DNA of 64,000 bases, taken from NCBI RefSeq assembly GCF_020360975.1, contig NW_025408669.1, forward strand, positions 6,014,001 through 6,078,000, in the 5' to 3' direction. The first letter of the stretch is position 1. Each line of letters opens with the position of its first letter. The notes under the pieces were generated by a model that saw only the letters and a list, made by a program, of their open reading frames with translations, had not been told where the DNA came from and searched no databases. Origin of the DNA: Hirsutella rhossiliensis. Its lineage: Eukaryota; Ascomycota; Sordariomycetes; Hypocreales; Ophiocordycipitaceae. The position numbers and the translations under genes are program-made. Positions 13,201 through 24,258 of this stretch are shown here, piece after piece.

Positions 13201-16042
13201 CGCCGTCGTCCTCTTGAAGAGAGTCGTAGCCGGCATGAATCTTGCTCCCCCAGTCTGTGATGAGATGCGAGACCACACTGGCTAGATGGGCGTCCTCGGA
13301 GCAACGCCTCTGCAAGTATTCCAACGCAACCCGGTAGGGTCCTGACCAGGCAAGGACGTGCTCGACCTGGCTCTTCTGTTCGAGGACGTGGGTCGCCAGG
13401 TCGGAAAGATACTGCGACAATTCGCCCGCGTCACTGCCTTCAAAAGAACTCGCGGTCCTCTTGACGTGCGATCGGAGGCGTGAAATCGCGGCGCTCATAG
13501 CTCCCAGCAATTCCAGCGCCATGTTCTTCGCCGGCGCAGCAGTCTTGCCCGCCTCGAACAGCTGTACCATCATGAACATCAGGAGCCGCAGCAGAAGCTC
13601 GGCCGACGGCCAGTCGGGTGAGTCGAGGCACGTGGTGAAGTCATCGACGAAGAGGTCCAAGAGATTTCTGTACGGCGTGTCTCCAGACTTTGTAGAGCCT
13701 ATGGCCCGCTTAACGATGAAGTTAATCACATAGGATGCGTTGCGACTCGCCGCCTCGTTCAATGGCGCTGCACTTGCTTCCAATTCCTGGACAGCCACGG
13801 CATGCTGCTGAGCGCCCTGCTCTTCTGTTGTGATGGTCGATGACGCCTGATTTCTTTTCAAAGGCTGTGGTTCCTCTGCCTCTCCCGTTTCGCCGTCGTC
13901 CAGGCTTCGGAGGATGGCAGCCCGCCCGCTTTCGTCGTCAATGTTGACTCTCCCAGAGCTTGCCTGAACCAAGCGCATGATGAGCGCCGAAACTGGCTGA
14001 ATGCTGCCACTATCGGAGAGCTTGAACTGTCTGGAGCTCTGCTTCCCCACAGGAAGTTTCTCAAGCGAGGTCAGGATGTCGTCGATAATACCTTGCCTCT
14101 GTTCCGGCTTGATGAGGAAAATCTGGCACAGCATGTCCATGGCGACAGATCGAATGCCATCAAACTTCTGCACACCAATCGCCGAGTCCCTCTCGAAGTA
14201 GGCGTTTTCCACGAAGATGAGTTTCGACGCAGTGTACTCGAGTGTGTTGATCACAGACTCCGAGAGCTCGATTTTGGTGACCAGCTCGGCAAGCAAAGCA
14301 AACAGCTTCTGGCAGCAGACGAAAGCAGACAAAACGACCTTTTTGTGTTTCTGGACCATCTTGAAGAGGCTCGCGGTCGGCCCTGAGTTTCGGAGCTCCA
14401 CCAGCGGAATGACCAGATCTCCCGTCACAGCCTTGAAGAGATCAACGCATCGTTGGATAGTCGCCTCAGAGTAGATCTGCTTGTCCTCACGGCCGCCTGA
14501 AAGTATTCGCAAGCATGTGCGTGCAGCTTTGAGCGCCGTCTCAAGTTCGGATAGTTGTCGTATCCAGGACTCCAGGGCGCCCTCGTCCCAGCTTTCGTCG
14601 ACACGCATCTCCAGGTCATCCACTTGCTTCAGGCTCGAGTCACTCAGCTTCATGATGCTAATTAGATTCTCCAGAGGGACGCTGTTGAAGCATTTCAGGC
14701 CAATCACTTTCTGAATCGCGCCATGCATCTTCTGTTGGGTTGCGGATGTCATGGCAGGTTCCTGGTCAGTCGTAAGAGCCACAATGTGCTCAGCTCCAGG
14801 CTCCATCGCCAAGGCGTTTCCCACAGCCGTAAAAACGGTCCGAAGCAACGTTTCGAGTGCTTCCAACGCAGCCTCGCTCCTCTGGCGCTGGTCGAGGCTC
14901 GTGACGGTGACGCCCTGGCCGTGGGCGAAGTCTTGGTTCTCGTTTCGCCGGACTGAGAGATTATGCGGAGCATCTAGCGACTCGGTAACTTCGATATACT
15001 CCTCCCTTTTGATGTTTGCCGCAGGTAGCTCAATACTGAATGCGGGAATCTTGCCGCTCGTGGGCGATTGGTCTGCGGGCGTCGCCGTGCGGCTTGTCGA
15101 GGTCGGGACCTTGGCTTCAATCGTGGCCTGAGCTTCGACCGACACTTTGGTTTCGGGCAGGGCTTCAGCCTCGACCGGGACCTTGGCCTCGATCGTGAGC
15201 TCTTGCTGAGCGGGTGCCGTCTTTAGCTCCTGCGGCTGGTCCAGGCCCACGTCGACATATGATGCCGGGTCCAAGGTCCTTCTAGAGGGGATGGCCACCT
15301 CTATCCTAACCGATGGAGACCTATACGTCTCGCGCTGTTCTGGACGAGCCCCGTGTGCCTGTGACGAGGTAGTGGAGCCGTGTGACGGGGATTCCTTGCT
15401 CGGTCTGGGAGGTTGGTACGTCTCGCCGTTGACAAGCTTGGGGCTCACGGTGTTGGCTTTTGTCGATTTGAAGAAGCTCCCGACTTTATCGTAAACGCTC
15501 TTCGTGATCGGGGACAGGCCTTGCGACAAGCTGCTGCCGGGGGGTGCGTGGGACAGGCCCGCAGGCACCGCTGGAAATTTGCTGCGAACAGTCAGTAGAT
15601 GCCGAGACGCATACGCGCGCGTGCCAATACGAACTAGTGGGTTCTCTGCGACGGCTTAAGATCATGCAGCACGTAGTCGGCAGTCTGCTTCAGGCTCCTC
15701 GACCCTTGCGGATGAGTCGTGGCTTCGCTATTCACTTTGTCATATTCATCTCGCGGGAAGAGATCGGAGATGCGCAAGGCAGGCGAGCCTGATCCGAGGC
15801 TGGGGTCTGGAATAATATCTGAACACCGGGGTCAGGCCATGTGCTTTCCCCGGCCGGACTCTGGCGGAGGCGTGCAGTTACTGACCGGGAAGAAAAGGGA
15901 CAGTCGAGGTCTGCGGGGAAAACGACAAGGACTCTTGCAGCGTGAACGGTCGCGATATGGAAGAATGGGGTTGCGCCGAGCCCTGGTAGGCATCGACCCC
16001 ATTTGTCGGACCATTTGCGTTTTCTTGCTGCATATCTGCCAT
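10256..16042 (-). CDS. SCC2: Scc2/Mis4/NIPBL cohesin-loading HEAT-repeat protein
   Basis: Scc2 with its partner Scc4 loads the cohesin ring onto chromosomes and stimulates its ATPase. Three exons are read: 16042..15886, 15818..15635 and 15581..10256. The introns are 67 bases (GTCAGT donor) and 53 bases (GTTCGT donor, CTACTGAC branch), and the product is 1,888 residues. The two short N-terminal exons encode the conserved start region (SISRPFTLQESLSF, then DLFPRDEYDKV), joined as FLP-DIIPDPSLGSGSP, which supports both junctions. The body is a long helical HEAT array. The C-terminus ends in basic clusters and an AT-hook-like KRGRPRK, likely for nuclear import or DNA contact. An in-frame stop lies just upstream of the chosen ATG. 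The 3' exon is a single 1,775-codon open frame. Confidence 0.93.
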
Positions 16043-16944
16043 ATTGTCGGTCGTCACAATAGCAGCTCCCACGATTTAGGCATGGCCGATGGGTTTTCGT
16101 GGCCGAACAGGTCGCATCGGGGACTCGGCACGGCACAGCAAGTGAATCGGCTGGGGCTCCGTGGAAGAGACGGGTGGGACATGAACAGCGTCCTCTGGGC
16201 GTGTGACCCCGAAGGCTCTTGAGGACAGAGATGTGCCGTCAGGGAAATGCGGTTGCTCGGCGCATCGTTGGTCCGGCGTCGTGCTTGATTCACGGAAGGT
16301 GACTTCACGAAGCAGCAGCCTCGCGCATGCCTTCCTCGAGGTGGACAATCGATAGTTGGAGTGGGTCCCTGCATAAAGCTCCCGACCACTGAGCAGCGAC
16401 GCCGCCTTGCCTCATGAGGCACAGCCCCACTGTACCTTGTTGCCGCCACATGCAGCTGTCCGCTGCAACGTATTCCGGTGAAGCAGCGGAAGCATGCCCT
16501 GGGGGTTTGCAGCAGCTGCAAATCACTTCCACCCACTCAAAGGGAACAGACGAGAGATCCCAAGGCCAAGCGCGGCGCTTGGCTCTGCACAAGAAGCTCG
16601 AAGATGGCTCACGCTTACCAGGCAATCCAGCCATGACCCAGCCGCGAATCGACGAAGATGAAGCCAAACCCCTCCGATTTCTCCTCGAGACGAAGGCGCA
16701 ATCAAACGGGCTATATACAGCGTGAGTTCTCGGCTCTAGAGCATCGCCCGCAGCCGGTGTCCCAGTTGGGGCTGAACCTGCAAATCACCAGCACAGGCTC
16801 GGCGACGACATACACCTCGATGCAACACGAGCACATGTCTCATTGTGGAAATCGTCCTCTCTCCCCATGCTCGCATACTGCTTGTGAGCACGAGAGCGAC
16901 TGAGAGGTTGCTTTCTTGGTATTGGGTCTTCTCGGATCGTGTCC
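16043..16944. other. SCC2 upstream region and LIA1 3' region; no gene seen
   Basis: This 0.9 kb lies between the LIA1 stop and the SCC2 start, both on the minus strand. It should hold the SCC2 promoter. Open frames here are short and show no recognisable protein features. Confidence 0.45.
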
Positions 16945-17965
16945 CTAGGCAGTAGCACCTGCAACTTCCGGGATCAGTGCGTACTCGGCGTCTGCGCTCT
17001 TCTCGTACTCGGCCATGTCCAACGCCACAATGACACTCTCGCGGACTACCTTCTCCTTGTCCTGCAAAAAGCTTTTCAGGGTCTCTTCAACACCCTCCTC
17101 CTCGCCCAGGCTGCCGAGGGCCTCGGCAGCCTCGTGCCGGACCATGCTCGCCTCGTTTACATCGCTCAATGCCTCGGTGAGAGCGGGGATGGAAGCCGGG
17201 TGTGACAGCTGCCCGAACACAAAGGCGATCTCATGCCGGAACAAGGCCGACTCGTCCTTGAAGCCCTTGGCCAGTGCATGGACTGCAGGGACCGCCGTGG
17301 GCGCATCGGGGGGCGAGGCAAAGTCTCGGAGAGCAAACATTGCACGGTATCGCAGGAACAGCGGCAGGTTGACATCCACAAGCTGCTTCGCGAGGTCGTC
17401 GACGGTTTTCTCTGACTCGGGCATGGGAGGCGCGGGATCGATGGAGGCGAAGTCGCTAACTCGAGTAAGCCAACGTGCACGTAGAGCGCCAGGGTAAGAC
17501 GGCCAACCTTTGTCGCAGCTTCTCCTGCAACCTCTCCTCGGAATTCTCCCAGTGTATTCTGTCGATGGCGATCTCGCAAGTCTCCTTGACGACAACGTCC
17601 TCGCCCTCGCGATCCCGGAAGTGCTCCAGCAGATCCAGGTCGTCGGCCCTTCCAAGGGCGCCCAGAGCCTCGGCGGCCTCGTGCCGGCACATGGGGTCCT
17701 CCTGCAGATCGGAGAGGACACGGCGCAGCGGATCCACGGCGGCGCCGTTTCCGGTTTGCCCCAAGCAGTAGGCTAGCTCGTGCTTGAGCAGCGCGGATGG
17801 CGACGCAAAAGCAGCCGCGATGGCATCGATGGCGGCGATGGCAAATTCGCCTTCGGACGTCTTGGCCAGGTGCTTGAGCGAGAAGAGGGATCGGAACCGA
17901 ACCGGCAGGGGCGTGGATTCGGAGCAGAGGCTGTCTCGGAGGCTCTTGATCGTAGCGTCAGCCAT
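16945..17965 (-). CDS. LIA1: deoxyhypusine hydroxylase (DOHH)
   Basis: The enzyme hydroxylates deoxyhypusine in eIF5A, the last step of hypusine formation, using a non-haem di-iron centre. It is a HEAT-repeat protein, and the sequence shows the four His-Glu iron-binding pairs at about residues 62-63 (LLKHELAY), 95-96 ([10 protein letters not shown]), 227-228 (LFRHEIAF) and 260-261 ([10 protein letters not shown]). Two exons are read: 17965..17508 and 17455..16945, with a 52-base intron (GTTGGC donor). The junction restores [14 protein letters not shown] and gives 322 residues, the family's usual size. The start is the ATG before ADATIKSLR. An upstream in-frame extension exists but lacks an ATG in good context. 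All metal ligands are present, so the enzyme should be active. Confidence 0.95.
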
Positions 17966-18181
17966 GATGTTGAATGGGGCGTGTCGCAGCTGCAAGTACC
18001 GAGTCGGGCGAGTCCAGCTCTGCTCACTTTCCGCGCGCATGTCCGAAGGTCGGGGCGCAAGAAAATTTAGGAGGGGCACTCAACCCCGCTACGACCACCC
18101 TTGCTCCACCCAGCTTACTTCATAATTGCCATTAGACTCCCCACCGTCAGATCCCATGGGAAGCGGAAAACCACTTCATTT
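17966..18181. promoter_or_regulatory. LIA1 upstream region
   Basis: A short intergenic stretch between the LIA1 start (-) and tRNA-Gln (+). It must hold the LIA1 promoter. No specific element was recognised. Confidence 0.35.
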
Positions 18182-18252
18182 GGTTCCATGGTCTAACGGT
18201 TATGACTGCGGATTCTGATTCCGCCAGCGAGGGTTCGACTCCCCCTGGAACC
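18182..18252 (+). tRNA. tRNA-Gln (anticodon CUG)
   Basis: The 71-base sequence folds as a cloverleaf. The acceptor stem pairs GGTTCCA with TGGAACC, the A-box/D-arm region is TGGTCTAACGGTTA, the anticodon stem GCGGA/TCCGC encloses the loop TTCTGAT with CTG in the anticodon position, and the T-loop is TTCGACT. CUG reads the glutamine codon CAG. There is no intron. One T-stem pair (second base, A opposite C) looks mismatched. A run of T (ATCTTTTTA) just downstream fits a Pol III terminator. Confidence 0.93.
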
Positions 18253-18746
18253 TATCTTTTTACTGATCCTGCCGCGTTTCGGTGTTGAGCGGTCCCCCTT
18301 TTTGCTTCTTCCTCGTCTCTGATCCGCTTACGACGGTGCCGAGGCGTGTCTTTGTTGGTTTTGCTATTCCAGCCAGCCCTTCCATCACTCTCGCAAAGCC
18401 TTCCCGGAGGAATAGACTTGGCGCTCGGTCCAGTTGAGAACGGCTACCCTAGAGCCCGTTGCGATTCAGAGATGAACCATTTTGATGTGGCGTTCCCGGA
18501 TGATCATTTACTTGGGTTGGTCCAATAGAGAACAAGTGTCAGAATGGGGACTAGATGGTTAAGAGGGCCGTTTCAGCTTTTTCTCCAGCAAAAGCCGAAG
18601 ATGGCGTGGGTGCTGGGAGGGTCAGCCATGACCTCGACGGCCATTATTAATCGTGCACTCCGAGTCGTCATCGCAAACACCAACATCGCCACCGTAAAAC
18701 ACAGGCTCACACAACAAGCACAAAAGCCAGACACCAAGCTCCGACA
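18253..18746. promoter_or_regulatory. NBP35 upstream region
   Basis: About 0.5 kb between the tRNA and the NBP35 start on the same strand. It should hold the tRNA terminator and the NBP35 promoter. No gene or clear element was seen apart from the T-run next to the tRNA. Confidence 0.35.
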
Positions 18747-19775
18747 ATGGCCCCCTCACTCGAGGAGCCGGAGCCGATCGCAGACGTTCTCGCGGACCCC
18801 GTCAAGCAAAAACCCCAGCTCGTGGCCCCGGAGCCGGAGCACTGCCCCGGGCCCGAGTCCCAGCAGGCCGGCAAGGCCGACTCGTGCGCCGGGTGCCCGA
18901 ACCAGGCCATCTGCGCGGCGGCGCCCAAGGGCCCGGACCCGGACATTCCGCTCATCTCGGCGCGCCTGGAGAACGTGAGGCACAAAATCCTCGTGCTTAG
19001 CGGCAAGGGCGGCGTGGGCAAGAGCACATTCACGTCGCTGCTGGCGCACGCCTTTGCAACCAACCCGGACAGCGCCGTCGGCATCATGGACACGGACATT
19101 TGCGGGCCTAGCATCCCCAAGATGATGGGCGTCGAGGACGAGACGATCCACGTGAGTGGGTCGGGTTGGTCGCCCGTCTGGGTCATGGACAACCTAGGGG
19201 TCATGAGCATCCAATTTATGCTGCCTAACCGCGACGACGCCGTCATCTGGCGCGGGCCCAAGAAGAACGGGCTCATCAAGCAGTTCCTCAAGGATGTCGA
19301 ATGGGGCGATCTCGACTTCTTGCTCGTCGACACGCCACCGGGCACGAGCGACGAGCACCTGAGCGTCAACTCGTTCCTCAAGGAGAGCGGCATCGACGGC
19401 GCCGTCGTCGTCACCACGCCGCAGGAGGTATCCCTGCTCGACGTCCGCAAGGAAATCGACTTTTGCCGCAAGGCGGGCATCAGGGTCCTGGGCCTGGCCG
19501 AGAACATGAGCGGCTTCGTGTGTCCCAAGTGCAAGGGCGAGAGCCAGATCTTCCGCCCCAGCACCGGCGGCGGCCGGGCCCTGGCTGCGGAAATGGGCAT
19601 TCCCTTTCTCGGAGCCGTGCCGCTGGACCCGCGCATCAGGATGGCCTGTGACTACGGAGAGAGCTTCTTCGACTCGTTCCCGGACAGCCCGGCCTGTGTG
19701 GCATTCAAGGGGGTGGTCAAGGGGGTCGCGGCCCAGCTGGGACTTGACGCCCAGAGCGTGTTGCCAGACGACTGA
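18747..19775 (+). CDS. NBP35: Nbp35, cytosolic Fe-S scaffold P-loop NTPase
   Basis: Nbp35 with Cfd1 forms the scaffold that assembles 4Fe-4S clusters for cytosolic and nuclear proteins. The single-exon frame encodes 342 residues. The N-terminal ferredoxin-like cluster motif is complete (Cys33, 47, 50 and 56, spacing CX13CX2CX5C), which separates Nbp35 from Cfd1. The deviant Walker A GKGGVGKS is at about 86-93, followed by [19 protein letters not shown] and the bridging CPKC pair at about 259-262. All ligands and nucleotide-binding residues are present. The ATG sits in a favourable context (ACAATGG). Its stop is only 164 bases from the stop of the facing GMF gene. Confidence 0.96.
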   Translation: MAPSLEEPEPIADVLADPVKQKPQLVAPEPEHCPGPESQQAGKADSCAGCPNQAICAAAPKGPDPDIPLISARLENVRHKILVLSGKGGVGKSTFTSLLAHAFATNPDSAVGIMDTDICGPSIPKMMGVEDETIHVSGSGWSPVWVMDNLGVMSIQFMLPNRDDAVIWRGPKKNGLIKQFLKDVEWGDLDFLLVDTPPGTSDEHLSVNSFLKESGIDGAVVVTTPQEVSLLDVRKEIDFCRKAGIRVLGLAENMSGFVCPKCKGESQIFRPSTGGGRALAAEMGIPFLGAVPLDPRIRMACDYGESFFDSFPDSPACVAFKGVVKGVAAQLGLDAQSVLPDD

Positions 19776-19939
19776 ATACAATGGAAATGACGGATCTCCT
19801 CCCTCGAACAGTCTAGTTGGCGACCTCCGCGTGCACAGCCTGTCCGGCATGGTCTCCTGGGAGAGGCTGCATGGCCAGCACGTCTTTCGCCTCGCAGCAC
19901 AATCTCTTCCTCGACTGCTGCTCATGGCCGCCTCACTTG

Positions 19940-20579
19940 TCACCCTGGCCCAGATGCCAGCTTGCCGGGTATCTCTTCCAGATCTTCGGCCGATTCTATA
20001 TCAAAGACCCTGCCCACCTCGCTCGTATTCCGCATCAGCTCCTTGGCGCCGGCATATATCATCCTCATATCGGCATTGCAAGTCGACGGAAGATAGTAGA
20101 GCAGCACGTACGGCACCGAAATTCGACCATCGGGCTGTATTACACCGCAGAGTTAGCCGCGAGCGCCCAGAGGCTCGGCTCGGCTCGGAACGGAACGCAC
20201 CAGGGTGAGCGGGTAGCTTAGGAGAACATAGCGAGGCGAGTGGTCCGGGAGATCTTCGCCGATTTCTTCCAGAGACTTGTATACCGTCTTGTCGTCGTCT
20301 TGGCGGATCTCGTACGTCTTCTTGTCGATCATGTCTGGGTAGGATGGCGTGCCGCAGTGAGGGTCAGCTAGGTCAGGCTGGCCGGTAGATGGAGCATCCA
20401 TTGAGATGAAACGCACATATGACTGCCTGGGGATCATTGGCCCTCGAAGTCGTCAGGCGGAATTTGCGCAAGTGGTCCTTGGTCTCCTGAGAGAATTTGT
20501 AGAGCCTCGCCTCGGACGCCTTGCAAGCTCTCCGTCAGTTGCGTGCCGGCCGCAGGGGAGGCGGACATGGTACCATCAT
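19940..20579 (-). CDS. AIM7: glia maturation factor-like ADF-H protein (Aim7/GMF)
   Basis: GMF proteins carry one ADF-homology fold and bind Arp2/3 to debranch actin networks; yeast Aim7 is the homologue. Four coding exons are read: 20579..20574, 20519..20417, 20334..20201 and 20134..19940, with introns of 54, 82 and 66 bases. The product is about 145 residues, as expected. The conserved path is clear: SEARLYKFSQETKDHLRKF, then AVIYMIDKKTYEI, then HSPRYVLLSYPLTL, then PDGRISVPYVLLYYLP and MIYAGAKELMRNT. The first coding exon holds only ATGATG before a GT donor. The second ATG alone could serve, giving 144 residues. The first exon is the least certain part; the other three junctions are supported by phase and conservation. 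Confidence 0.88.
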
Positions 20580-20985
20580 GTGCAGTCTGGAGTCTCCGAG
20601 GCTGAGGTTTGCGCGGGCTGCCTTGCAGGAAGAGGCCGTATCGGACCGTGGTCTTGGGCAGCGTCGTCGCGGATGCTCAGCGGAGGAATAGACTGAAGTG
20701 TTTCGGGATTGAGCAACCCGCCGGCCCCGCCAAGCGCCTGCGCAACGGGTATGTACCTGCGGCCATGCACTGTACGAGCGACCCCGCGCTCTGAGTCTGC
20801 TAACAGATACCTGTATGGCCAACTACGGCTGCAGGCCCAGCCTGTACCCTCCATCCCAAAGTCATTTTGGCAGTCTCTAGCTTTGATTGCGTCATGAAAA
20901 CACCCTGGGCAGCCCCCAAACTGGACCCGCATCAAAACGCACCTCGTCCCGATCCGACTTCCTCTTCTACACCGTGTCGGGATCC
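20580..20985. promoter_or_regulatory. divergent promoter region, GMF / MoCF-fold gene
   Basis: The two genes are transcribed away from each other across about 0.4 kb, so their promoters share this stretch. No specific element was recognised. Confidence 0.35.
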
Positions 20986-22368
20986 ATGTTTTCTAGGCTA
21001 TCCCAGGCAGCGAGGCACTTGTCAGGTCCCTCTCCCTCCTCAATTGCCCGGCGGCCGTTGGCCCTTGCGAGGATGGCGCCGGCGAATGAGCGCGGCTCGC
21101 GCACCGTCCACACCGCGGCCTGCTTGATCATCGGCGATGAGGTCCTGGGCGGAAAGGTATATGCCCCTGAAAAGCCAAGAACTGAGCGACGCGCGCGCTG
21201 ACGCTCCCCGAGACAGTTGACGTGGGTTATCCTCGCGCGGACCCGTCCCGATGTTGAGGGCCTCGAGCATTGACAATGGTAGACCAACTCGGCGCACATG
21301 GCAAAATGGTGCTTCGCTCTGGGAGTTGTAAGTCACAAATGGCCCATGGCTCGGACGCGTGCTCACCCCGGCCAGAGCCTGAAGCGAATCGAGGTGATCG
21401 AGGACGATGAGAGCGAGATTATGGAGGCGGTTCGTCGGATGAGCGATCGTTACGACTTTGTTGTCACCAGGTACTAAGAGCCAGCAGACCTGGGAGCCGC
21501 CAGAAACTGACGAGATTCTCCAGCGGCGGAATTGGGCCAACGTGAGCATGCAGCCGCTTCCCCTTGCAAGCAATGGCTTTCCTGACCCAATCGCGGTGCA
21601 GGCACGACGACATCACCTATCAGTCCATTGCCAAGGCGTTTAGTCTGCCCCTCAAGCTACACAAGGAGGCGTTTGACAAGATGAAGAAGCTGTCCAAGCC
21701 TCATCCTTCCCAGCCCAATTTCAGCTGGGACACCGACTCACCCGCTCTCAAGGCTAAGCTGCGCATGGTTGAGCTGCCGACGGACGAGTCTCGGGACTTG
21801 GGCGAGCAATTCATCTTTCCCCACGACGATCTTTGGGTTCCCGTCGCCGTCGTCAACGGAAACATTCATATTCTTCCGGGTGTCCCGAGGCTGTGTAAGT
21901 GTCTGTCCATGAGGAACGCGTCTGGCTGTTCTGACGGGACCGCAGTCGTGAAGCTACTTGACGGACTGAAGCCGCACATTCTTCCGAGGCTTGTCGACCC
22001 GGAGGGCAAGGGAACCACGAGGGTGTTGATATCAACGCCCCTTGCCGAGAGCGAGATTGCCGCCTATCTCACGGAGCTGGCGGCCAAGGTTGAGCCCAAG
22101 GGCGTCAAGGTCGGGAGCTACCCGCGGTGGGGCAAATCACGAAACACGGTTACACTCGTCGGGAGGTGAGCCACAGCCTTGTCTCCCTCTTCCTGGAGCC
22201 CTTGCCCTCGCTCTCTTTCTGGCGCAGAGCTGACCGGGTGCCACGGACAGAGACCACGCGTTCCTGGACAGCATAGTAGCCGAGGTGGCGGAGAATGTCC
22301 GGGGCAAGCGGGTCACGACCGAGAGCGACGATGACGAAGCCGGCACCGGGACGGACAAGAATGCCTGA
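20986..22368 (+). CDS. molybdopterin-binding (MoaB/Mog, CinA-like) fold protein, 8 exons
   Basis: The fold resembles the N-terminal domain of eukaryotic FAD synthases and CinA, with conserved blocks [52 protein letters not shown] and DLWVPVAVVNGNIHILPGVPRL described here in pieces; the substrate is unknown. Eight exons are read: 20986..21156, 21213..21221, 21283..21327, 21376..21470, 21524..21541, 21602..21894, 21946..22165 and 22251..22368. They join in phase to 322 residues. Introns are 48-85 bases with AG acceptors. Exon 2 is only 9 bases and encodes Thr-Val-Asp; exon 5 is 18 bases. The first 30 or so residues are Arg/Ser-rich and lack acids, consistent with a mitochondrial presequence, while an internal Met at about residue 30 could start a cytosolic form. 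The PAPS-reductase half of FAD synthase is absent. Confidence 0.85.
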
Positions 22369-23730
22369 GATTTCCGGACCTGGCAGGAGACGGACCCGAC
22401 GTGGGGCGGCGATGGCAGACTTGCCGCATCCATGGCGTTGACAAATCCTACTGTACCCGTCCTGACTGCTGACGCACCACGCAACGCAAGGTTGCAGTCG
22501 ACCGGTCAGCCTTGCCAAATCAGCTGATTCGTGAGACCGTTTACAGTACATACATGGGCTTGGAGCTCGATAAGAAAGTCGTCAGGTCGGATTTGCCGAT
22601 CGTTTATGCATTGAAAGTGTGATGGGACGATGGAGACGAGGCCAAGGATCCCCTGTCAGGCAATTTCGCCGTGGGCCCCCATTGCTTGGCCAGCTTCTCC
22701 CACCTTTATCACCGTGCCATACGCAAGCGCCGAGGAGCGAGCGACGACGTGACGTATGCAAATGTCAGCACGCTGCCATGGAGCGTCTCTACAGAGCCTC
22801 TAGACAGCCCAATGAGGACACGGCCGGTTTACGGTAGACGACGGGGTAATTTACCAAGCATTGTACGGAGCACGGAGTCTGGCCACAGCGTGCATGTTGC
22901 CAAGACGAGTACGGCATCCACGGACCTGATTTGCCGAGTTGATAAGGCGGCGACGAGCCAACAAGGGGCGTCGGGGCGAATGGCCCGGCAAGCGCGCCGA
23001 GAGCTTGTTTGGATGGGCGGTGGAACCTGGGCGCGGCAGCTGCAGCTCGGGGCGGTGCCTTGAGAGTGTGGAGGAGGAGGGCATTCATTCTAGAAGGACG
23101 ATGTGCGCCCCTGGCCGGGGTTGCTAGGCCAGCGCCCCATTCTTGGCTGGATGCAGTACAATAATTTGGGAGTCGAACGACATGCTCCCCGGCCGGTGTG
23201 GTGTAGACGAGCCTTGTCCCTTGCCGAGTGCCTTTGCTCTGCAGTGTGATGGACGATGGCGTTGAGTCTCTCGGGAGCACGAAGGTCTGCGAGTATGGTG
23301 GCAGGTCCGCGATGCTCTTGCAGCCGCACCAATGGAAGTACCTTTTGCTTGCAGTTCCTGGAGCAAGCATCTTGTCATCTCTCATAGGCACTGTGATAAT
23401 GTGGCTTGCATAAGATATGCACGTGCTCAGACCGGCGGCTGGGATTCAAAGCCCGTGTAACCGTGTAAGTCGGTACTATGTACGGATACGCACAATCACA
23501 CGCGAGAGATGCTGAGACACAACCACAGGAGCCCATCTCGTTTCTTCGTCTTTGCTCCGAGGCCACGCCGCGGGCGACTCAGTAGCCAGCAGCGTGCCTC
23601 GATGGCCGGTTGACATTGGCCATGTCGACGAAAACAATGCGAGGATCCGGGAGTGATTTGATGTCTATGACTTGACACTCGTGGTGGAAGACAAGAAATT
23701 TCTTCTCGCCCCGGTACGGATTACTTGAGT

Positions 23731-23744
23731 GTACTGTACAGTAC
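23731..23744. repeat. perfect 14-bp palindrome GTACTGTACAGTAC
   Basis: The sequence equals its own reverse complement. Related copies occur nearby at 23961-23976 (CGTACAGTACAGTACG) and in the other gene-poor region at about 58.92-59.65 kb (for example TGTACAGTACA at 59353-59363). Confidence 0.7.
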
Positions 23745-23960
23745 TTTTGATCCGCAGACTGGGGAACAGCGGCCCTTTTTTCTTCTTCGTCGGGCCTGTC
23801 TCTGCCTGGCCAGCACAGTAAGTTACTTGGTAGTCGGCATGAGGCGGCACGCCAAGCAGGGGGCTTAAAGGAAGGGGACCGGGGGATGCAAAGCATGTCC
23901 AGGGGTTGCTTATTGCAGAGGGAAAAAGGTCATTGAGGAGATGGATCCCGATTGTTATAT

Positions 23961-23976
23961 CGTACAGTACAGTACG
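23961..23976. repeat. overlapping GTACAGTAC repeat
   Basis: Tandemly overlapping GTACAGTAC units closely related to the palindrome 230 bases to the left. Confidence 0.6.
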
Positions 23977-24234
23977 TGATGGCTTCCCCCTACTTGGGCA
24001 CGTTTTATTTTTTTATGCGGATGTCCTCTGGCAGCCTGTGGGAGATAACCGTGCCATGCACCACCACATGCACATGTACTGTGGGCACATGCGAGGCACG
24101 AGGCATCTTCCCGGACCGGCGCGTTGTTATTGTTGTTGTCTTTCCCCGATGATCAAGGCCTGGCATGCACTACGGAGTACCTTGGTTCGACGACCATCAC
24201 ATCAAGCACAGTACAGGGCTAGCCGCAGCTGGCC

Positions 24235-24258
24235 GGGGTTTGGGGTTTGGGGTTTGGG
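24235..24258 (+). repeat. (GGGGTTT)3-GGG tandem repeat, G-quadruplex motif
   Basis: Three units of GGGGTTT followed by GGG give four guanine runs separated by three-base TTT loops, which meets the usual G3+N1-7 quadruplex rule. It resembles a telomere-type repeat, but it differs from TTAGGG and lies among single-copy genes. Confidence 0.75.

Noticed and set aside
23140..23220. possible tRNA on the minus strand (TTCGACTCC B-box-like)
   Set aside because: No A-box or acceptor-stem pairing could be found.
23440..23470. GGATTCAAAGCCC resembling a tRNA T-arm
   Set aside because: The stem does not pair properly and no A-box lies upstream.
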